Assembly (NCBI RefSeq): GCF_024752355.1
Contig: NZ_JANTHZ010000005.1
Location: 1-64,000, forward strand
Direction: 5' to 3'
DNA: 64,000 bases
Origin: Ancylobacter mangrovi
GTDB lineage: Bacteria > Pseudomonadota > Alphaproteobacteria > Rhizobiales > Xanthobacteraceae
Positions 1-8,571 of the stretch are shown one piece after another. Below the pieces are notes generated by a model, which saw nothing but the letters and a program-made list of their open reading frames with translations, searched no databases and had not been told where the DNA came from. The position numbers were made by a program, and so were the translations under genes. Numbering within the stretch: the stretch's first letter is position 1; the number at the start of each line of letters is the position of its first letter.

Positions 1-126
1 CAGGTTCAGCTCCGAGCCGAACAGCCAGCGCGCGTCATATTCGCGAAACCCCGTCGGCTTCACCAGAGGCACCGTCTCATACGCATAGGTGTTCGGAACA
101 AGTGACGCCGAGGGCTTCGGGAACAT
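1..126 (-). CDS. Phosphomannomutase/phosphoglucomutase, N-terminal fragment
   Basis: Forty-two codons are present, running off the left edge. The ATG at 126 has an AGGA about ten bases upstream. The peptide contains KPTGFREYDARWLF, the N-terminal signature of alphaproteobacterial phosphomannomutase/phosphoglucomutases of the alpha-D-phosphohexomutase family, which interconvert hexose 1- and 6-phosphates for envelope polysaccharide synthesis. The active-site serine and sugar-binding loops lie outside the window. The family call rests on this short N-terminus, so the choice between phosphomannomutase and phosphoglucomutase is open. Confidence 0.7.
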   Translation of the reverse strand, partial: MFPKPSASLVPNTYAYETVPLVKPTGFREYDARWLFGSELNL

Positions 127-196
127 GCTGCATCCTGTCGGTGGGGAAGGAACCGGCGAGTTATGACGGCTGGCGCGCGAGCTCGTCAATGCGCGC

Positions 197-1048
197 CTAC
201 ACCGCCCGCCGCAGCGAGCGCGCCCCGCGCCACAGCGCCCAGATCCGCAGCAGCGGCGGCAGGGCGGGCACGCCGGTGAAGGGGTCGTGCGGGCGCGTCA
301 TGCGCGACAGGTCGCCGGGCACCAGCGCCAGCGGCAGGAAGGCCGGCAGATTGGCGGGGTCGGTGCCCGCCAGCGCCGCGATCGCCTTGTCGTAGTGGCG
401 CCGCGCCAGCGCCCGCATCTCGCCGAGCGCCGCGCGCAGGGCCGGGCTCGCCTGTCCGGAGACGGCGTCCTCGCGCGTCAGGCCATGCGCCGCGAGGATG
501 TCGAGCGGCACGTAGCACTGGCCGCGCCGCGCGTGGAAGGGAAAGGCGCGCAGCAGCCCGGTGATCGCATAGGCGACGCCGGCATGGCCCGCCACCTCGG
601 CCGACGCCCGGTCGGCCGCCCCGGTCAGCACGATGGTGGCGAGGCGGATCAGCGCCGAGGACGTCTCGCCCGCATAGCCCTCGAGGTCGTTCACCGACGG
701 CATCGGGTCGTCATAGAGGTCGAAGATGCGCGCATCGAGCAGCGAGAAGAAGGTCTCGCGCGGCAGGTCGTAGGTCTCGACCGCTTCGAGCAGCGCGCCC
801 GCCACCGGGTTGGCCCGCACGTCGCCGCGCGCGCCGCCGATCAGCGCGTCGCTCCACCATTGCAGCCGCACCTCGCCCGCCATCGGGTTGGTGATCGCCT
901 CGCGCACCCGCGCGACCTCGGCATTGAAGGCGTGCAGCGCGAACAGCGCCCCGCGCTTGTCGGCCGGTGCGAACAGGTCGGCGATGTAGCGGTCGCGGTC
1001 GAGCCCGCGCACCAGCGCGGCGCAATAGTCGGTGTCGCTGGTGGTCAT
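197..1048 (-). CDS. Squalene/phytoene synthase-like protein (NDUFAF6 type)
   Basis: A 283-residue all-helical protein of the squalene/phytoene synthase fold. Where active synthases have an aspartate-rich NxxRDVxED segment before GRxYxP, this protein reads LLRAFPFHARRGQCYVP (residues 165-181), so the second metal-binding aspartate motif is gone. The first is reduced to LYDDP (111-115). Loss of these motifs is typical of the NDUFAF6 branch, whose human member is a complex I assembly factor without demonstrated prenyl synthase activity. The start overlaps the stop of the upstream Mth938-domain gene by four bases (ATGA), which implies translational coupling. Likely role: complex I biogenesis rather than carotenoid or hopanoid synthesis (inference). 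Confidence 0.8.
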   Translation of the reverse strand: MTTSDTDYCAALVRGLDRDRYIADLFAPADKRGALFALHAFNAEVARVREAITNPMAGEVRLQWWSDALIGGARGDVRANPVAGALLEAVETYDLPRETFFSLLDARIFDLYDDPMPSVNDLEGYAGETSSALIRLATIVLTGAADRASAEVAGHAGVAYAITGLLRAFPFHARRGQCYVPLDILAAHGLTREDAVSGQASPALRAALGEMRALARRHYDKAIAALAGTDPANLPAFLPLALVPGDLSRMTRPHDPFTGVPALPPLLRIWALWRGARSLRRAV

Positions 1049-1422
1049 GGCAGCGCCAGCAGCGCGGCGGCGACCGCCCTGTCCTCGGCGAGGAGCACGT
1101 TATAGGTCGAGGCCGCCGCCCGCGTCGGCATGGCGTCGACCGAGATGCCGGCATCGCGCAGACGCCAGCGCAGCGCGTCGGGTATCGCCCAGGGATCGAC
1201 GCCGGTGCCGATCAGCAGGAGCTCGATCCGCGACGCCTGCTGGAACACGCGCGCCAGTGCGCCCGCGTCGATATCGGCCGGCACGCGCGGCGCCCAGGCG
1301 TGCATGCCCGAAGGCAGCGCCAGCAGCGAGCCCTCGGACGCCATGCCGGAGAAATGGAAGGCGAAGCGGCCATAGCCATCGATCGGCACCTGGAGCGGCA
1401 GATGGGCGTCGGGCGTGGCCAT
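1045..1422 (-). CDS. Mth938-like domain protein (NDUFAF3 type)
   Basis: A 125-residue single-domain protein with the Mth938/DUF498 pattern: an opening beta region (YGRFAFHF), a central LLLIGTGVDPWAIP and a C-terminal ASTYNVLLAEDRAVAAALL. Human NDUFAF3 has the same fold and helps assemble respiratory complex I. Alphaproteobacterial homologues are known next to secDF. Here it sits 90 bases after secF and overlaps the NDUFAF6-like gene by four bases. The biochemical activity of this family is unknown. The family assignment is well supported by the motifs; the complex I role is inferred from the human relative and the context. Confidence 0.82.
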   Translation of the reverse strand: MATPDAHLPLQVPIDGYGRFAFHFSGMASEGSLLALPSGMHAWAPRVPADIDAGALARVFQQASRIELLLIGTGVDPWAIPDALRWRLRDAGISVDAMPTRAAASTYNVLLAEDRAVAAALLALP

Positions 1423-1475
1423 GGCTTCCTCTTCGGGCGCCGGGATCGCGCCCTGCTCCGGGCGGCGAGGCTGCG

Positions 1476-1497
1476 GGGAGCCCGACCGCGGGCTCCC
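1476..1497. other. Intercistronic hairpin between secF and the Mth938 gene
   Basis: Perfect 9-base arms (1476-1484 and 1489-1497) with a four-base loop lie between the secF stop and the next start on the minus strand. There is no T-run after it, so it may be an mRNA-stabilising or attenuating structure rather than a strong terminator. It would separate expression of secF from the two assembly-factor-like genes. Confidence 0.5.
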
Positions 1498-1512
1498 GTC
1501 AGGCCGGAGGCA

Positions 1513-2469
1513 TCAGGGCGCGATGCGCTCCGCGCGCGGATTCGCCGTCTTCGGCTCCTTCTCCACCAGCGTGCGCGTGGTGACGCCGAGATAGATCAGC
1601 AGCGGCGAGGCGATGAAGATCGAGGTGTAGGTTCCCACCAGCACCACGCCGAACAGCATCGTCACCGAGAAGGAGTGGATCGCCCGCCCGCCGAACAGCA
1701 CCAGCGCCAGCAGCGCCAACGTCACCGTGACATGGGTGATGACCGAGCGCGAGAGCGTCGAGTTGATCGAATGGTTGAGCAGTTCCTCGGTCGGCATCTT
1801 CTTGTAGCGACGCAGCATCTCGCGGATGCGGTCGTAGATGACGATCGTGTCGTTCAGCGAGTAGCCGAGGATGGTGAGCAGCGCCGCCACGCTCGTCAGG
1901 TCGAAGTCGATCTGGAAGATCGCCATGAACCCGATGGTGAGCACGATGTCATGGAAGTTGGCGATCGAGGCGCCGAGCGCGAACTGCCATTCGAAGCGGA
2001 ACCACAGATAGACCAGGATGCAGAACACGGCGAGCATCAGCCCGACGATGCCGTAGCTCAGCAGCTCCTGCGAGACGCGCGGGCCCACCACCTCGACGCG
2101 GCGGTACTCCACCGTGTCGCCGAGCGTGCCGCGCACCTTGCCGACCACCGCCTGCTGCGCCTGCTCGCCGCCCGGCTGCTCGGCGACGCGGATCAGCACC
2201 TCGCCGTCATTGCCGATCTCCTGGATCTGCACCTCGCCGAGGTCGAGCGCCTCGAGCTTGGAGCGGACGTCGGCCATGTTCAGCGAGTTGTTCGGGTAGC
2301 GCACCTCGAGCAGCGTGCCGCCCTTGAAGTCGATGCCGAAATTCAGCCCGAGCGTGAGGAAGGCGGTCAGCGCCACGATCGACAGCAGCGCCGAGATCGG
2401 GAAGCTGATGCGCCGGAAGCGGATGAAGTCGAAATTGGTGTCGTCCGGAACGATGCGGAGCAGACGCAT
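1513..2469 (-). CDS. secF: Protein translocase subunit SecF
   Basis: At 318 residues it has the usual SecF length. It has the SecF N-terminal membrane segment followed by the periplasmic motif NFGIDFKGGTLLEV, and five further membrane segments in the C-terminal half, including the conserved GYSLNDTIVIYDRIRE and LSRSVITHVT. SecF pairs with SecD and uses the proton-motive force to help proteins leave the SecYEG channel on the periplasmic side. It starts 15 bases after the secD stop, so the two are one transcription unit with yajC. Confidence 0.97.
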   Translation of the reverse strand: MRLLRIVPDDTNFDFIRFRRISFPISALLSIVALTAFLTLGLNFGIDFKGGTLLEVRYPNNSLNMADVRSKLEALDLGEVQIQEIGNDGEVLIRVAEQPGGEQAQQAVVGKVRGTLGDTVEYRRVEVVGPRVSQELLSYGIVGLMLAVFCILVYLWFRFEWQFALGASIANFHDIVLTIGFMAIFQIDFDLTSVAALLTILGYSLNDTIVIYDRIREMLRRYKKMPTEELLNHSINSTLSRSVITHVTVTLALLALVLFGGRAIHSFSVTMLFGVVLVGTYTSIFIASPLLIYLGVTTRTLVEKEPKTANPRAERIAP

Positions 2470-2484
2470 GGGTGCTCGCCTTTC

Positions 2485-4083
2485 TCAGATCGGCACGTGC
2501 TGGGGGCGCCGCCAGCGTACCCACATCGCCACCATGAGGCGCGTGAGGGTGAAGGCGGTGAACACGGTCGTCATGATGCCGATGCCGAAGGTGATGGCGA
2601 AGCCGCGTACCGGGCCCGAGCCGACATAGAACAGCACGGCGGCCGCGATGAAGGTGGTGATGTTCGAATCGAGGATGGTCGCCAGCGCGCGCGAGAAGCC
2701 CGCGTCGATGGCCGAGATGGCCGACCGGCCCGCCCTCGCCTCCTCGCGTATGCGCTCGTAGATCAGCACGTTGGAATCCACCGCGATGCCGACCGTGAGC
2801 ACCACGCCGGCGATGCCCGGCAGGGTGAGCGTCGCGCCGAGCATGGCCAGCAGGCCCATGATCATCGCCACGTTGATCGCCACGGCGAAGACGGCGACGA
2901 TGCCGAACACGCCGTAGGTCGCGACCATGAACACCGCCACGGCGGTTGCGCCGACGATGGAGGCGATGATGCCGGCCCGGATCGAATCCGCGCCGAGGCC
3001 GGGACCGACCGTGCGCTCCTCCACCACCTGCAGCGGCACCGGCAGCGCGCCCGCGCGCAGCAGGATGGCGAGGTCGTTTGCCTCCTGCACGGAGAAGCTG
3101 CCGCTGATCTGGCCCGAGCCGCCGAGGATGGGCTCGCGGATCACCGGCGCCGAGATCACCTTGTTGTCGAGGATGATGGCGAAGGGCCGCCCGACATTGG
3201 CCTGCGTCGCCTCTGCGAAGCGGCGCGCGCCGTTGGTGTTGAAGCGGAAGGTGACGACCGGCTCGCGCGTCTGCGGATCGAAGCTCGGCTGGGCGTCGGT
3301 CAGGTCCTCGCCTGCCACCAGCACCCGGTCCTCGATCAGGTAAGGCACGGGCGGGTTGGCGTCGGAATAGAGCACCTGGGTGCCCGCGGGCGGACGGCCC
3401 TGCAGCGCCTGCTGCGCGCTCATCGTGTTGTCGACGAGGCGGAAGCTCAGCTTGGCGGTCTGGCCGAGCAGTGCCTTGAGGCGCGAGGGGTCCTGCAGGC
3501 CCGGCACCTGGACCTGGATGCGGTCCGATCCCTGGCGCTGGATCGAGGGCTCGGTGGTGCCGAGCTGGTCGATACGCTTGCGGATGATCTCGATCGACTG
3601 CGACACCGCCTGGATGGTGCGCGCCTGGATGCCGGTGCTGGTCGGGGTGATGGTGATCACGTTGCCGTCGCGCGACACGTCGGTGTCGAGCTGCCCGGTC
3701 GCCGACAGGGCGCCGCCGATCGGCTGGGCGAGCGCGCGCAGCTTGGTGTAGGCGCCGTCGGCATCCTGCCCCTCGCGGATGCGCACCTGCACGGAATCGC
3801 CCTGGATGCCGAGGCCGCTATAGCCGATGCGGTCGTCGCGCAGCACGCGGCGAGCATCGTCGCGAAGCTGCTCGAGCCGAGCCTTGCGCACCTCGGACTG
3901 GTCGACCTGAAGCACGATGTAGGACCCGCCCTGCAGGTCGAGCCCGAGCACGATCTTGCGCTGCAGGAAGCTCGGCAGGGCGTCGTAAGCGGCCGACGGG
4001 ATCAGGCTCGGCACGATCATCAGACCGATGATCGCGCACGCCGCCAGGATCGCGATGGCCTTCCATTTGGAAAAGTAGAGCAT
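2485..4083 (-). CDS. secD: Protein translocase subunit SecD
   Basis: 532 residues. An N-terminal membrane segment (residues 8-28) is followed by GLDLQGGSYIVL, the SecD signature, then the long periplasmic P1 domain and a C-terminal bundle containing GIAGVVLTVGIAVDSNVLIYERIREE. It works with SecF and YajC as an accessory translocase that pulls and releases secreted proteins using the proton gradient. Length and motifs match alphaproteobacterial SecD. It is the second gene of the operon, 49 bases after yajC. Confidence 0.98.
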   Translation of the reverse strand: MLYFSKWKAIAILAACAIIGLMIVPSLIPSAAYDALPSFLQRKIVLGLDLQGGSYIVLQVDQSEVRKARLEQLRDDARRVLRDDRIGYSGLGIQGDSVQVRIREGQDADGAYTKLRALAQPIGGALSATGQLDTDVSRDGNVITITPTSTGIQARTIQAVSQSIEIIRKRIDQLGTTEPSIQRQGSDRIQVQVPGLQDPSRLKALLGQTAKLSFRLVDNTMSAQQALQGRPPAGTQVLYSDANPPVPYLIEDRVLVAGEDLTDAQPSFDPQTREPVVTFRFNTNGARRFAEATQANVGRPFAIILDNKVISAPVIREPILGGSGQISGSFSVQEANDLAILLRAGALPVPLQVVEERTVGPGLGADSIRAGIIASIVGATAVAVFMVATYGVFGIVAVFAVAINVAMIMGLLAMLGATLTLPGIAGVVLTVGIAVDSNVLIYERIREEARAGRSAISAIDAGFSRALATILDSNITTFIAAAVLFYVGSGPVRGFAITFGIGIMTTVFTAFTLTRLMVAMWVRWRRPQHVPI

Positions 4084-4132
4084 GTCGATCTTTCCGGCCG
4101 CTTAGCAGGCGCGCGGCCGCAGGGGTAGGCCG

Positions 4133-4471
4133 TCAGGCGGCGCCTTCTTCCTTGGCCGGCTCGCCCTTGGCGCGCACTTCCGAGACCATGCTGCGAAGCT
4201 GGCGGATCTTCACGCCTTCGGCGAGCTGCAGCTCGATCTCCGAATCGTCCACCACCCGCGACACCTTGCCGATCAGGCCGCCGGACGTGACCACCGTGTC
4301 GCCGCGGCGGATGTTCTTCACCATCTCCTGATGCGTCTTCACCTTCTTCTGCTGGGGACGCAGGATCAGGAAGTACATGATCACGAAGATCAGCACGAAG
4401 GGCAGCAGCGACATCAGCATGTCGGTGCCAGCGGGGCCGGCGGCCTGCGCATAGGCGGGCGTGATGAACAT
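4133..4471 (-). CDS. yajC: Preprotein translocase subunit YajC
   Basis: 112 residues with a single membrane helix (about 22-41, containing FVLIFVIMYFLILRPQ) followed by a basic cytoplasmic tail with the family pattern RPQQKKVKTHQEM and RRGDTVVTSGGLIGKV. YajC is a small subunit associated with SecDF. It is the first gene of the operon, transcribed from a good sigma-70-type promoter about 57 bases upstream (see 4528..4555). Confidence 0.96.
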   Translation of the reverse strand: MFITPAYAQAAGPAGTDMLMSLLPFVLIFVIMYFLILRPQQKKVKTHQEMVKNIRRGDTVVTSGGLIGKVSRVVDDSEIELQLAEGVKIRQLRSMVSEVRAKGEPAKEEGAA

Positions 4472-4527
4472 GTCGGTTCCTTGTCCGTCAGATATAGGCG
4501 GGCGAAAGGCCCGGCGAAGCGGCGCGG

Positions 4528-4555
4528 ACTATACTGGTGCGCCTGCCGATTGCAA
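4528..4555 (-). promoter_or_regulatory. Predicted sigma-70-type promoter of yajC-secD-secF
   Basis: On the minus strand TTGCAA (4550-4555, four of six matches to the -35 consensus) and TATAGT (4528-4533, five of six to the -10) are separated by 16 bases. Transcription would begin near 4521, about 50 bases before the yajC start. It lies in the 197-base divergent space between yajC and the DUF815 ATPase gene. Confidence 0.55.
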
Positions 4556-4668
4556 ACGCCGTCCACAAGCCCGCCGGTCACGGATAGGAAAGCCCGCGCC
4601 GCGGCGCTGCGACGGCTTGTCCGGAAGCTCCGGTCTGGCTATTCCCGCCGGGCTGAAGGAGCCTCGAC

Positions 4669-5580
4669 ATGACCTCGCTGCCTGACGACCTCACCTCCCC
4701 GGACCTCGGCGCCGTTCTCGTGCGCATCGCCGACGCGCTGGAGCGCATCGCCCCGGCCCGCGCCGCCTCGGCCGACTTCGACGCCGCCGACGCCTTCGTC
4801 TGGCAGGCCGAGGCCCGCCACCTCGAGCCGGTGCCGCGCGTCAACCGCGTCGAGATGGAGCTGCTCAAGGGCATCGACCGCACGCGCGACATGCTGGTGG
4901 ACAACACGCTGCGCTTCGCCCGCGGCCTGCCGGCCAACAACGCCCTGCTCTGGGGCGCGCGCGGCATGGGCAAGAGCTCGCTGGTCAAGGCCTCGCATGC
5001 CGACGTCAACCGCAGCATGGCGGCGGAGGGGCTGAAGCCGCTCAAGCTGGTCGAGATCCACCGCGAGGATATTGAGACCCTGCCGGCGCTGATGACGCTG
5101 ATGCGCGCCAGCGCCTACCGCTTCATCGTCTTCTGCGACGACCTGTCCTTCGATGCCGACGACACCTCGTACAAGTCGCTCAAGGCAGTGCTGGAGGGCG
5201 GCATCGAGGGGCGGCCGGAGAACGTGATCTTCTACGCCACGTCGAACCGCCGCCACCTGATCCCGCGCGACATGATGGAGAACGAGCGCTCGACCGCCAT
5301 CAATCCCGGCGAGGCGGTGGAGGAGAAGGTGTCGCTGTCCGACCGCTTCGGGCTGTGGCTCGGCTTCCACAAATGCGACCAGGACGACTATCTCGCCATG
5401 GTGAACGGCTATGCCGCCCACTTCGCCATCCCGCTCGACGCCGAGACGCTGCGTAGCGAGGCGCTGGAATGGGCGACGACGCGCGGGGCGCGCTCGGGCC
5501 GTACGGCGTGGCAGTATGTTCAGGATGTCGCGGGGCGGCTTGGGGTATCGCTGTCGGAACCGCCCGCCGCCCCGCGCTGA
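4669..5580 (+). CDS. DUF815-family AAA-type ATPase
   Basis: 303 residues. Walker A is WGARGMGKSS (95-104) and Walker B is FIVFCDDLSF (152-161, with the paired aspartates), followed by a sensor-like ATSNRRHLIPRDM. These are the marks of the DUF815 P-loop family, small AAA-type ATPases of unknown substrate that are widespread in proteobacteria. It is transcribed on its own, against the surrounding minus-strand genes, and ends at a symmetrical hairpin. Family membership is secure; the cellular role is not known. Confidence 0.9.
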   Translation: MTSLPDDLTSPDLGAVLVRIADALERIAPARAASADFDAADAFVWQAEARHLEPVPRVNRVEMELLKGIDRTRDMLVDNTLRFARGLPANNALLWGARGMGKSSLVKASHADVNRSMAAEGLKPLKLVEIHREDIETLPALMTLMRASAYRFIVFCDDLSFDADDTSYKSLKAVLEGGIEGRPENVIFYATSNRRHLIPRDMMENERSTAINPGEAVEEKVSLSDRFGLWLGFHKCDQDDYLAMVNGYAAHFAIPLDAETLRSEALEWATTRGARSGRTAWQYVQDVAGRLGVSLSEPPAAPR

Positions 5581-5617
5581 CCGGCGCCAAGGTCCACTCG
5601 TCGCGCCGGCATCGTGT

Positions 5618-5639
5618 CAGGCGGGTGTGACCCCGCCTG
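5618..5639. terminator. Bidirectional hairpin between convergent genes
   Basis: CAGGCGGG (5618-5625) and its complement CCCGCCTG (5632-5639) flank a six-base loop. The hairpin lies in the 77-base gap between the convergent DUF815 and LysM/LytM genes, a usual place for a shared terminator. There is no T-run, so termination may need Rho. Confidence 0.5.
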
Positions 5640-5657
5640 GCTGATCGGGTGCGGCGC

Positions 5658-6905
5658 TCAGAGCCCGGCGAGATACTGCGAGGGGTCCACCGGCTGAGAG
5701 CCCTTGCGGATCTCGAAGTGGAGCTGCGGGGTCGAGACGTTGCCGGTCTGGCCCGCCTTGGCGATCACCTGGCCGCGGCGGACGGTGTCGCCCTTCTTCA
5801 CGTCGATCTCGCTGTTGTGGGCGTAGGCGGTCACGTAGCCGTCCGAGTGCTTGATCAGCACCAGATTGCCGTAGCCCTTCAGCTCGCTGCCGGCATAGGC
5901 GACGACGCCGTCCTCGGCGGCCTTGATCGAGGTACCTTCCGGCACCGAGACGTTGATGCCCTCGTTCTGCTGCCCGCCCGGCTTCGGCCCGAAGCCGGAG
6001 ATGACGCGCCCGCGCACCGGCCAGCGGAACTGAACGTTGTTGTCGGTGCGCACCTCGTCCGGGGTCTCGGAGGGCTTCACGGCGGCAATCGTCTGCGGCT
6101 TGGCGGCGGCAGGCGCCGCGTTCGGGGCGGCGGCGACGGACGGGGTCGGCGCGGCGAGCGGCTTTGCCGCCGGGGCGGCCGGCACGGCCGGCGGCTCGGG
6201 GACACGGGACGCGCTGGCGACGACCGGCGCGCCGGCGGCGGGGATGGTCAGCTTCTGGCCGATCCGCACCTGCGCGTTCATATCGAGGCCGTTCGCCGCC
6301 GCGAGCGAGCCGCGGGCGATGCCATAGGTGCGGGAGATCGAGCTCAGCGTCTCGCCCGAGGTGACGACATGCGAGCCGCCGCCGGTGGCGGCCGCCGTGG
6401 CGACGGGCGCGGGAGAGGCCGGCGGCTCGGGCGTGGCGGCGACGGGCGCCGGCTGCGGGCGGGTGCCGTAGAGCGGCTGCGGCTGGCCATAGGCCGGCTG
6501 GCTGCCATAGGCGGGCTGGGCACCGTAGGTCTGCTGGGGCTGCGCGCCGTAGCCGGGCTGGGCGCCGTAGCCGGGCTGGGCGCCATAGGCCGGCTGCGTG
6601 CCGTAGACCGGCTGCTGCGGGTTGGCGCTGGCCATCTGGCGTGGCGAACCATAGGGCTGCGGCACCGGCTGGCCGTAGGGCGAGGGATAGTTGGAGGCGA
6701 CCGCTCCGCCGGGAGGCGCCATCGGCGCACCCTGCACTGAACCTGTCGGCGCTGCGGCGACCGAGCCGGTATAGGCCGGCGCCCCGGTCTGCGCACCGAA
6801 GCGGCCGACATCCGAACTACACGCGGCCGCGACCCCTCCAAGAAGAGCCACGATGGACAGCCGCACAATAGGCCTGCAACCGGACGCCGGCAGGAAATTA
6901 CGCAT
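5658..6905 (-). CDS. LysM / degenerate LytM (M23-like) lipoprotein, NlpD type
   Basis: 415 residues. The N-terminal signal ends in a lipobox around Cys29 (GVAAAC). Residues 100-147 are a low-complexity stretch of YGAQP/YG repeats, residues 179-222 a LysM peptidoglycan-binding domain, and 291-411 a LytM domain. In that domain the usual first zinc ligands are lost: the HxGID motif reads NEGIN (314-318) and the HLHFEI motif reads QLHFEI (395-400). Such degenerate LytM factors (EnvC, NlpD) do not cut peptidoglycan themselves but activate amidases during cell separation. It lies downstream of pcm, surE and serS, as nlpD does elsewhere. Confidence 0.88.
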   Translation of the reverse strand: MRNFLPASGCRPIVRLSIVALLGGVAAACSSDVGRFGAQTGAPAYTGSVAAAPTGSVQGAPMAPPGGAVASNYPSPYGQPVPQPYGSPRQMASANPQQPVYGTQPAYGAQPGYGAQPGYGAQPQQTYGAQPAYGSQPAYGQPQPLYGTRPQPAPVAATPEPPASPAPVATAAATGGGSHVVTSGETLSSISRTYGIARGSLAAANGLDMNAQVRIGQKLTIPAAGAPVVASASRVPEPPAVPAAPAAKPLAAPTPSVAAAPNAAPAAAKPQTIAAVKPSETPDEVRTDNNVQFRWPVRGRVISGFGPKPGGQQNEGINVSVPEGTSIKAAEDGVVAYAGSELKGYGNLVLIKHSDGYVTAYAHNSEIDVKKGDTVRRGQVIAKAGQTGNVSTPQLHFEIRKGSQPVDPSQYLAGL

Positions 6906-7015
6906 CGCACCACACCCGTACTCTAGACACGCATGGATTAAAGACCTGTATAGGTAAACGTCGGCTTAAGTCGGTGGCGCTGCGGCAGGATTGGCGGCGA
7001 ATTCACGGCAAAAAA

Positions 7016-7687
7016 TCAGAGGCTGGCCGCGATTCCCGCCATTATCGGAACAAAACGCACCCGGCCGAGGTCGCGCCGCTCCATTACCTGCCCCTCCCGC
7101 CCCTCGCCCGGCTTGCGCAGCCGCACCAGCGTCTGGGTGTCGTCGGGCGGGCCGAGCGGGGCGATGAGGATGCCCTCGGGCGCAAGCTGCTCGATAAGCG
7201 GCGCCGGCACCTCGCTCACGGCGGCGGTGAGCACGATCCGGTCGAAGGGCGCGCGGGCGAACAGGCCCTGCGTGCCGTCGGCGACGATCACCTCGACATT
7301 GGCGAGGCCGAGCTGGCGCAGCCGCACCGCCGCCGAATGGGCGAGCGTGCGATAGCGCTCCAGCGTCACCACGCGGCGGGCGATGTGGCCCATGATGGCG
7401 GCCTGGTAGCCGGTGCCGGTGCCGACCTCCAGCACCGAATGGGTCGAATCGAACTCCAGCGCCTGCGTCATCGAGGCGATCACCGAGGGCTGGCTGATGG
7501 TCTGCCCGCATTCGATCGGCAGCGTCTGGTCGGCCCAGGCGAGATCGCGGAAGGCGGGGTCGACGAAGCGCTCGCGCGGCACCTCCTCGAAGGCGCGCAT
7601 GACGCGGTTGTCGAGCAGCCCTCGCCGGCGCAGCGCCAGAAGCAGCTCGGCACGCTCCACCAGTTCGTTCTTCTCGGCTTCCGTCAC
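7016..7687 (-). CDS. pcm: Protein-L-isoaspartate O-methyltransferase
   Basis: 223 residues starting at a GTG with GGAGG six bases upstream. The SAM-binding motif LEVGTGTGYQ (86-95) and the PIMT active-site segment TISQPSVIASM (63-73, containing the catalytic serine) are intact. The enzyme methylates isoaspartyl residues in damaged proteins with S-adenosylmethionine so that they can revert to aspartate. It follows surE, a very common pairing in proteobacteria. A second PIMT-fold gene without the active-site segment lies at 33332..33994. Confidence 0.95.
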   Translation of the reverse strand: MTEAEKNELVERAELLLALRRRGLLDNRVMRAFEEVPRERFVDPAFRDLAWADQTLPIECGQTISQPSVIASMTQALEFDSTHSVLEVGTGTGYQAAIMGHIARRVVTLERYRTLAHSAAVRLRQLGLANVEVIVADGTQGLFARAPFDRIVLTAAVSEVPAPLIEQLAPEGILIAPLGPPDDTQTLVRLRKPGEGREGQVMERRDLGRVRFVPIMAGIAASL

Positions 7688-7752
7688 CGCCGCCTCCGCT
7701 CGCCTTCCCTATGGGATCTGTGAGCGCAGACTCGTCAACGTGCGGTTACCAT

Positions 7753-8517
7753 TCAGCCGCGGAATACCTGCGCGAGGCGCGTCATCATCGGCTCGTCGGT
7801 CATATCGAGCCGCAGCGGCGTCACCGAGATGCAGCCCTCGTCGAGCGCATGCAGGTCCGAGCCGTTGGCCGGCTCGAACACCCGCTTCTCGAAGGCGATC
7901 CAGAAATAGGGGTTGCCGCGCCCGTCGGAGCGCTGGTCGATGCGCAGCAGGTCCTGGTTGCGCTGGCCCTGCGCCGTCACCTTCACGCCCCGCACCTCCT
8001 CAACCGGACGGTTGGGGAAGTTGACGTTGACGAGGATGCCGGCCGGCATCCCCTCCTCCAGCAGCGTGCGCACAACGCCGGGCCCGAAATGCTCGGCCAC
8101 GGTGTAGGGCGGCGCGGTGCGGGTGGCGAAGCCGAAGGCCTGCGACAGGGCGATCGAGGGGATGCCCAGCACCGTGCCCTCCATCGCGCCGGCGACGGTG
8201 CCGGAATAGCCGACATCCTCGGCGACGTTCTGGCCGCGGTTGACGCCGGAGAGCACGAGGTCCGGCTTGCCCTCCTTCAGCAGGTGCCGCACCGCCATGA
8301 TGACGCAGTCGGTCGGGGTGCCCTTCACCGCGAAGCGCCGCTCCTCGACCTGGCGCAGGCGAAGCGGATCGGACAGCGAGAGCGAATGCGACACGCCGGA
8401 CTGGTCGGTCTCGGGCGCCACCACCCACACATCGTCCGACAGCGCCTGCGCGATCCGCGCGCACGCGTCGAGGCCGGGGGCGTGGATGCCGTCGTCATTG
8501 GTGACCAGAATGCGCAT
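7753..8517 (-). CDS. surE: 5'/3'-nucleotidase SurE
   Basis: 254 residues from the ATG at 8517, where the protein opens with the invariant [15 protein letters not shown]. An in-frame extension further upstream is not conserved in character and was dropped. The paired aspartates at 8-9 coordinate the divalent metal, and SGVNRGQNV carries the conserved asparagine. SurE removes phosphate from nucleoside monophosphates and is tied to survival in stationary phase. It lies between serS and pcm in one operon. Confidence 0.96.
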   Translation of the reverse strand: MRILVTNDDGIHAPGLDACARIAQALSDDVWVVAPETDQSGVSHSLSLSDPLRLRQVEERRFAVKGTPTDCVIMAVRHLLKEGKPDLVLSGVNRGQNVAEDVGYSGTVAGAMEGTVLGIPSIALSQAFGFATRTAPPYTVAEHFGPGVVRTLLEEGMPAGILVNVNFPNRPVEEVRGVKVTAQGQRNQDLLRIDQRSDGRGNPYFWIAFEKRVFEPANGSDLHALDEGCISVTPLRLDMTDEPMMTRLAQVFRG

Positions 8518-8571
8518 GGATCCGCTCGTTTCTCCCGCAGGACCGCGGCCGGGCACGCCCCGGCCCGCGGC

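Noticed and set aside
967-4128. A 1053-codon open frame on the plus strand
   Set aside because: It is antisense to the squalene-synthase-like gene, the Mth938 gene, secF and secD, has an Arg/His/Asp-rich composition typical of a high-GC shadow frame, and shows no domain.
6440-6620. CRISPR-like short repeats
   Set aside because: These are in-frame codon repeats (YGAQP) of the LysM lipoprotein, without spacers of equal length or cas genes.
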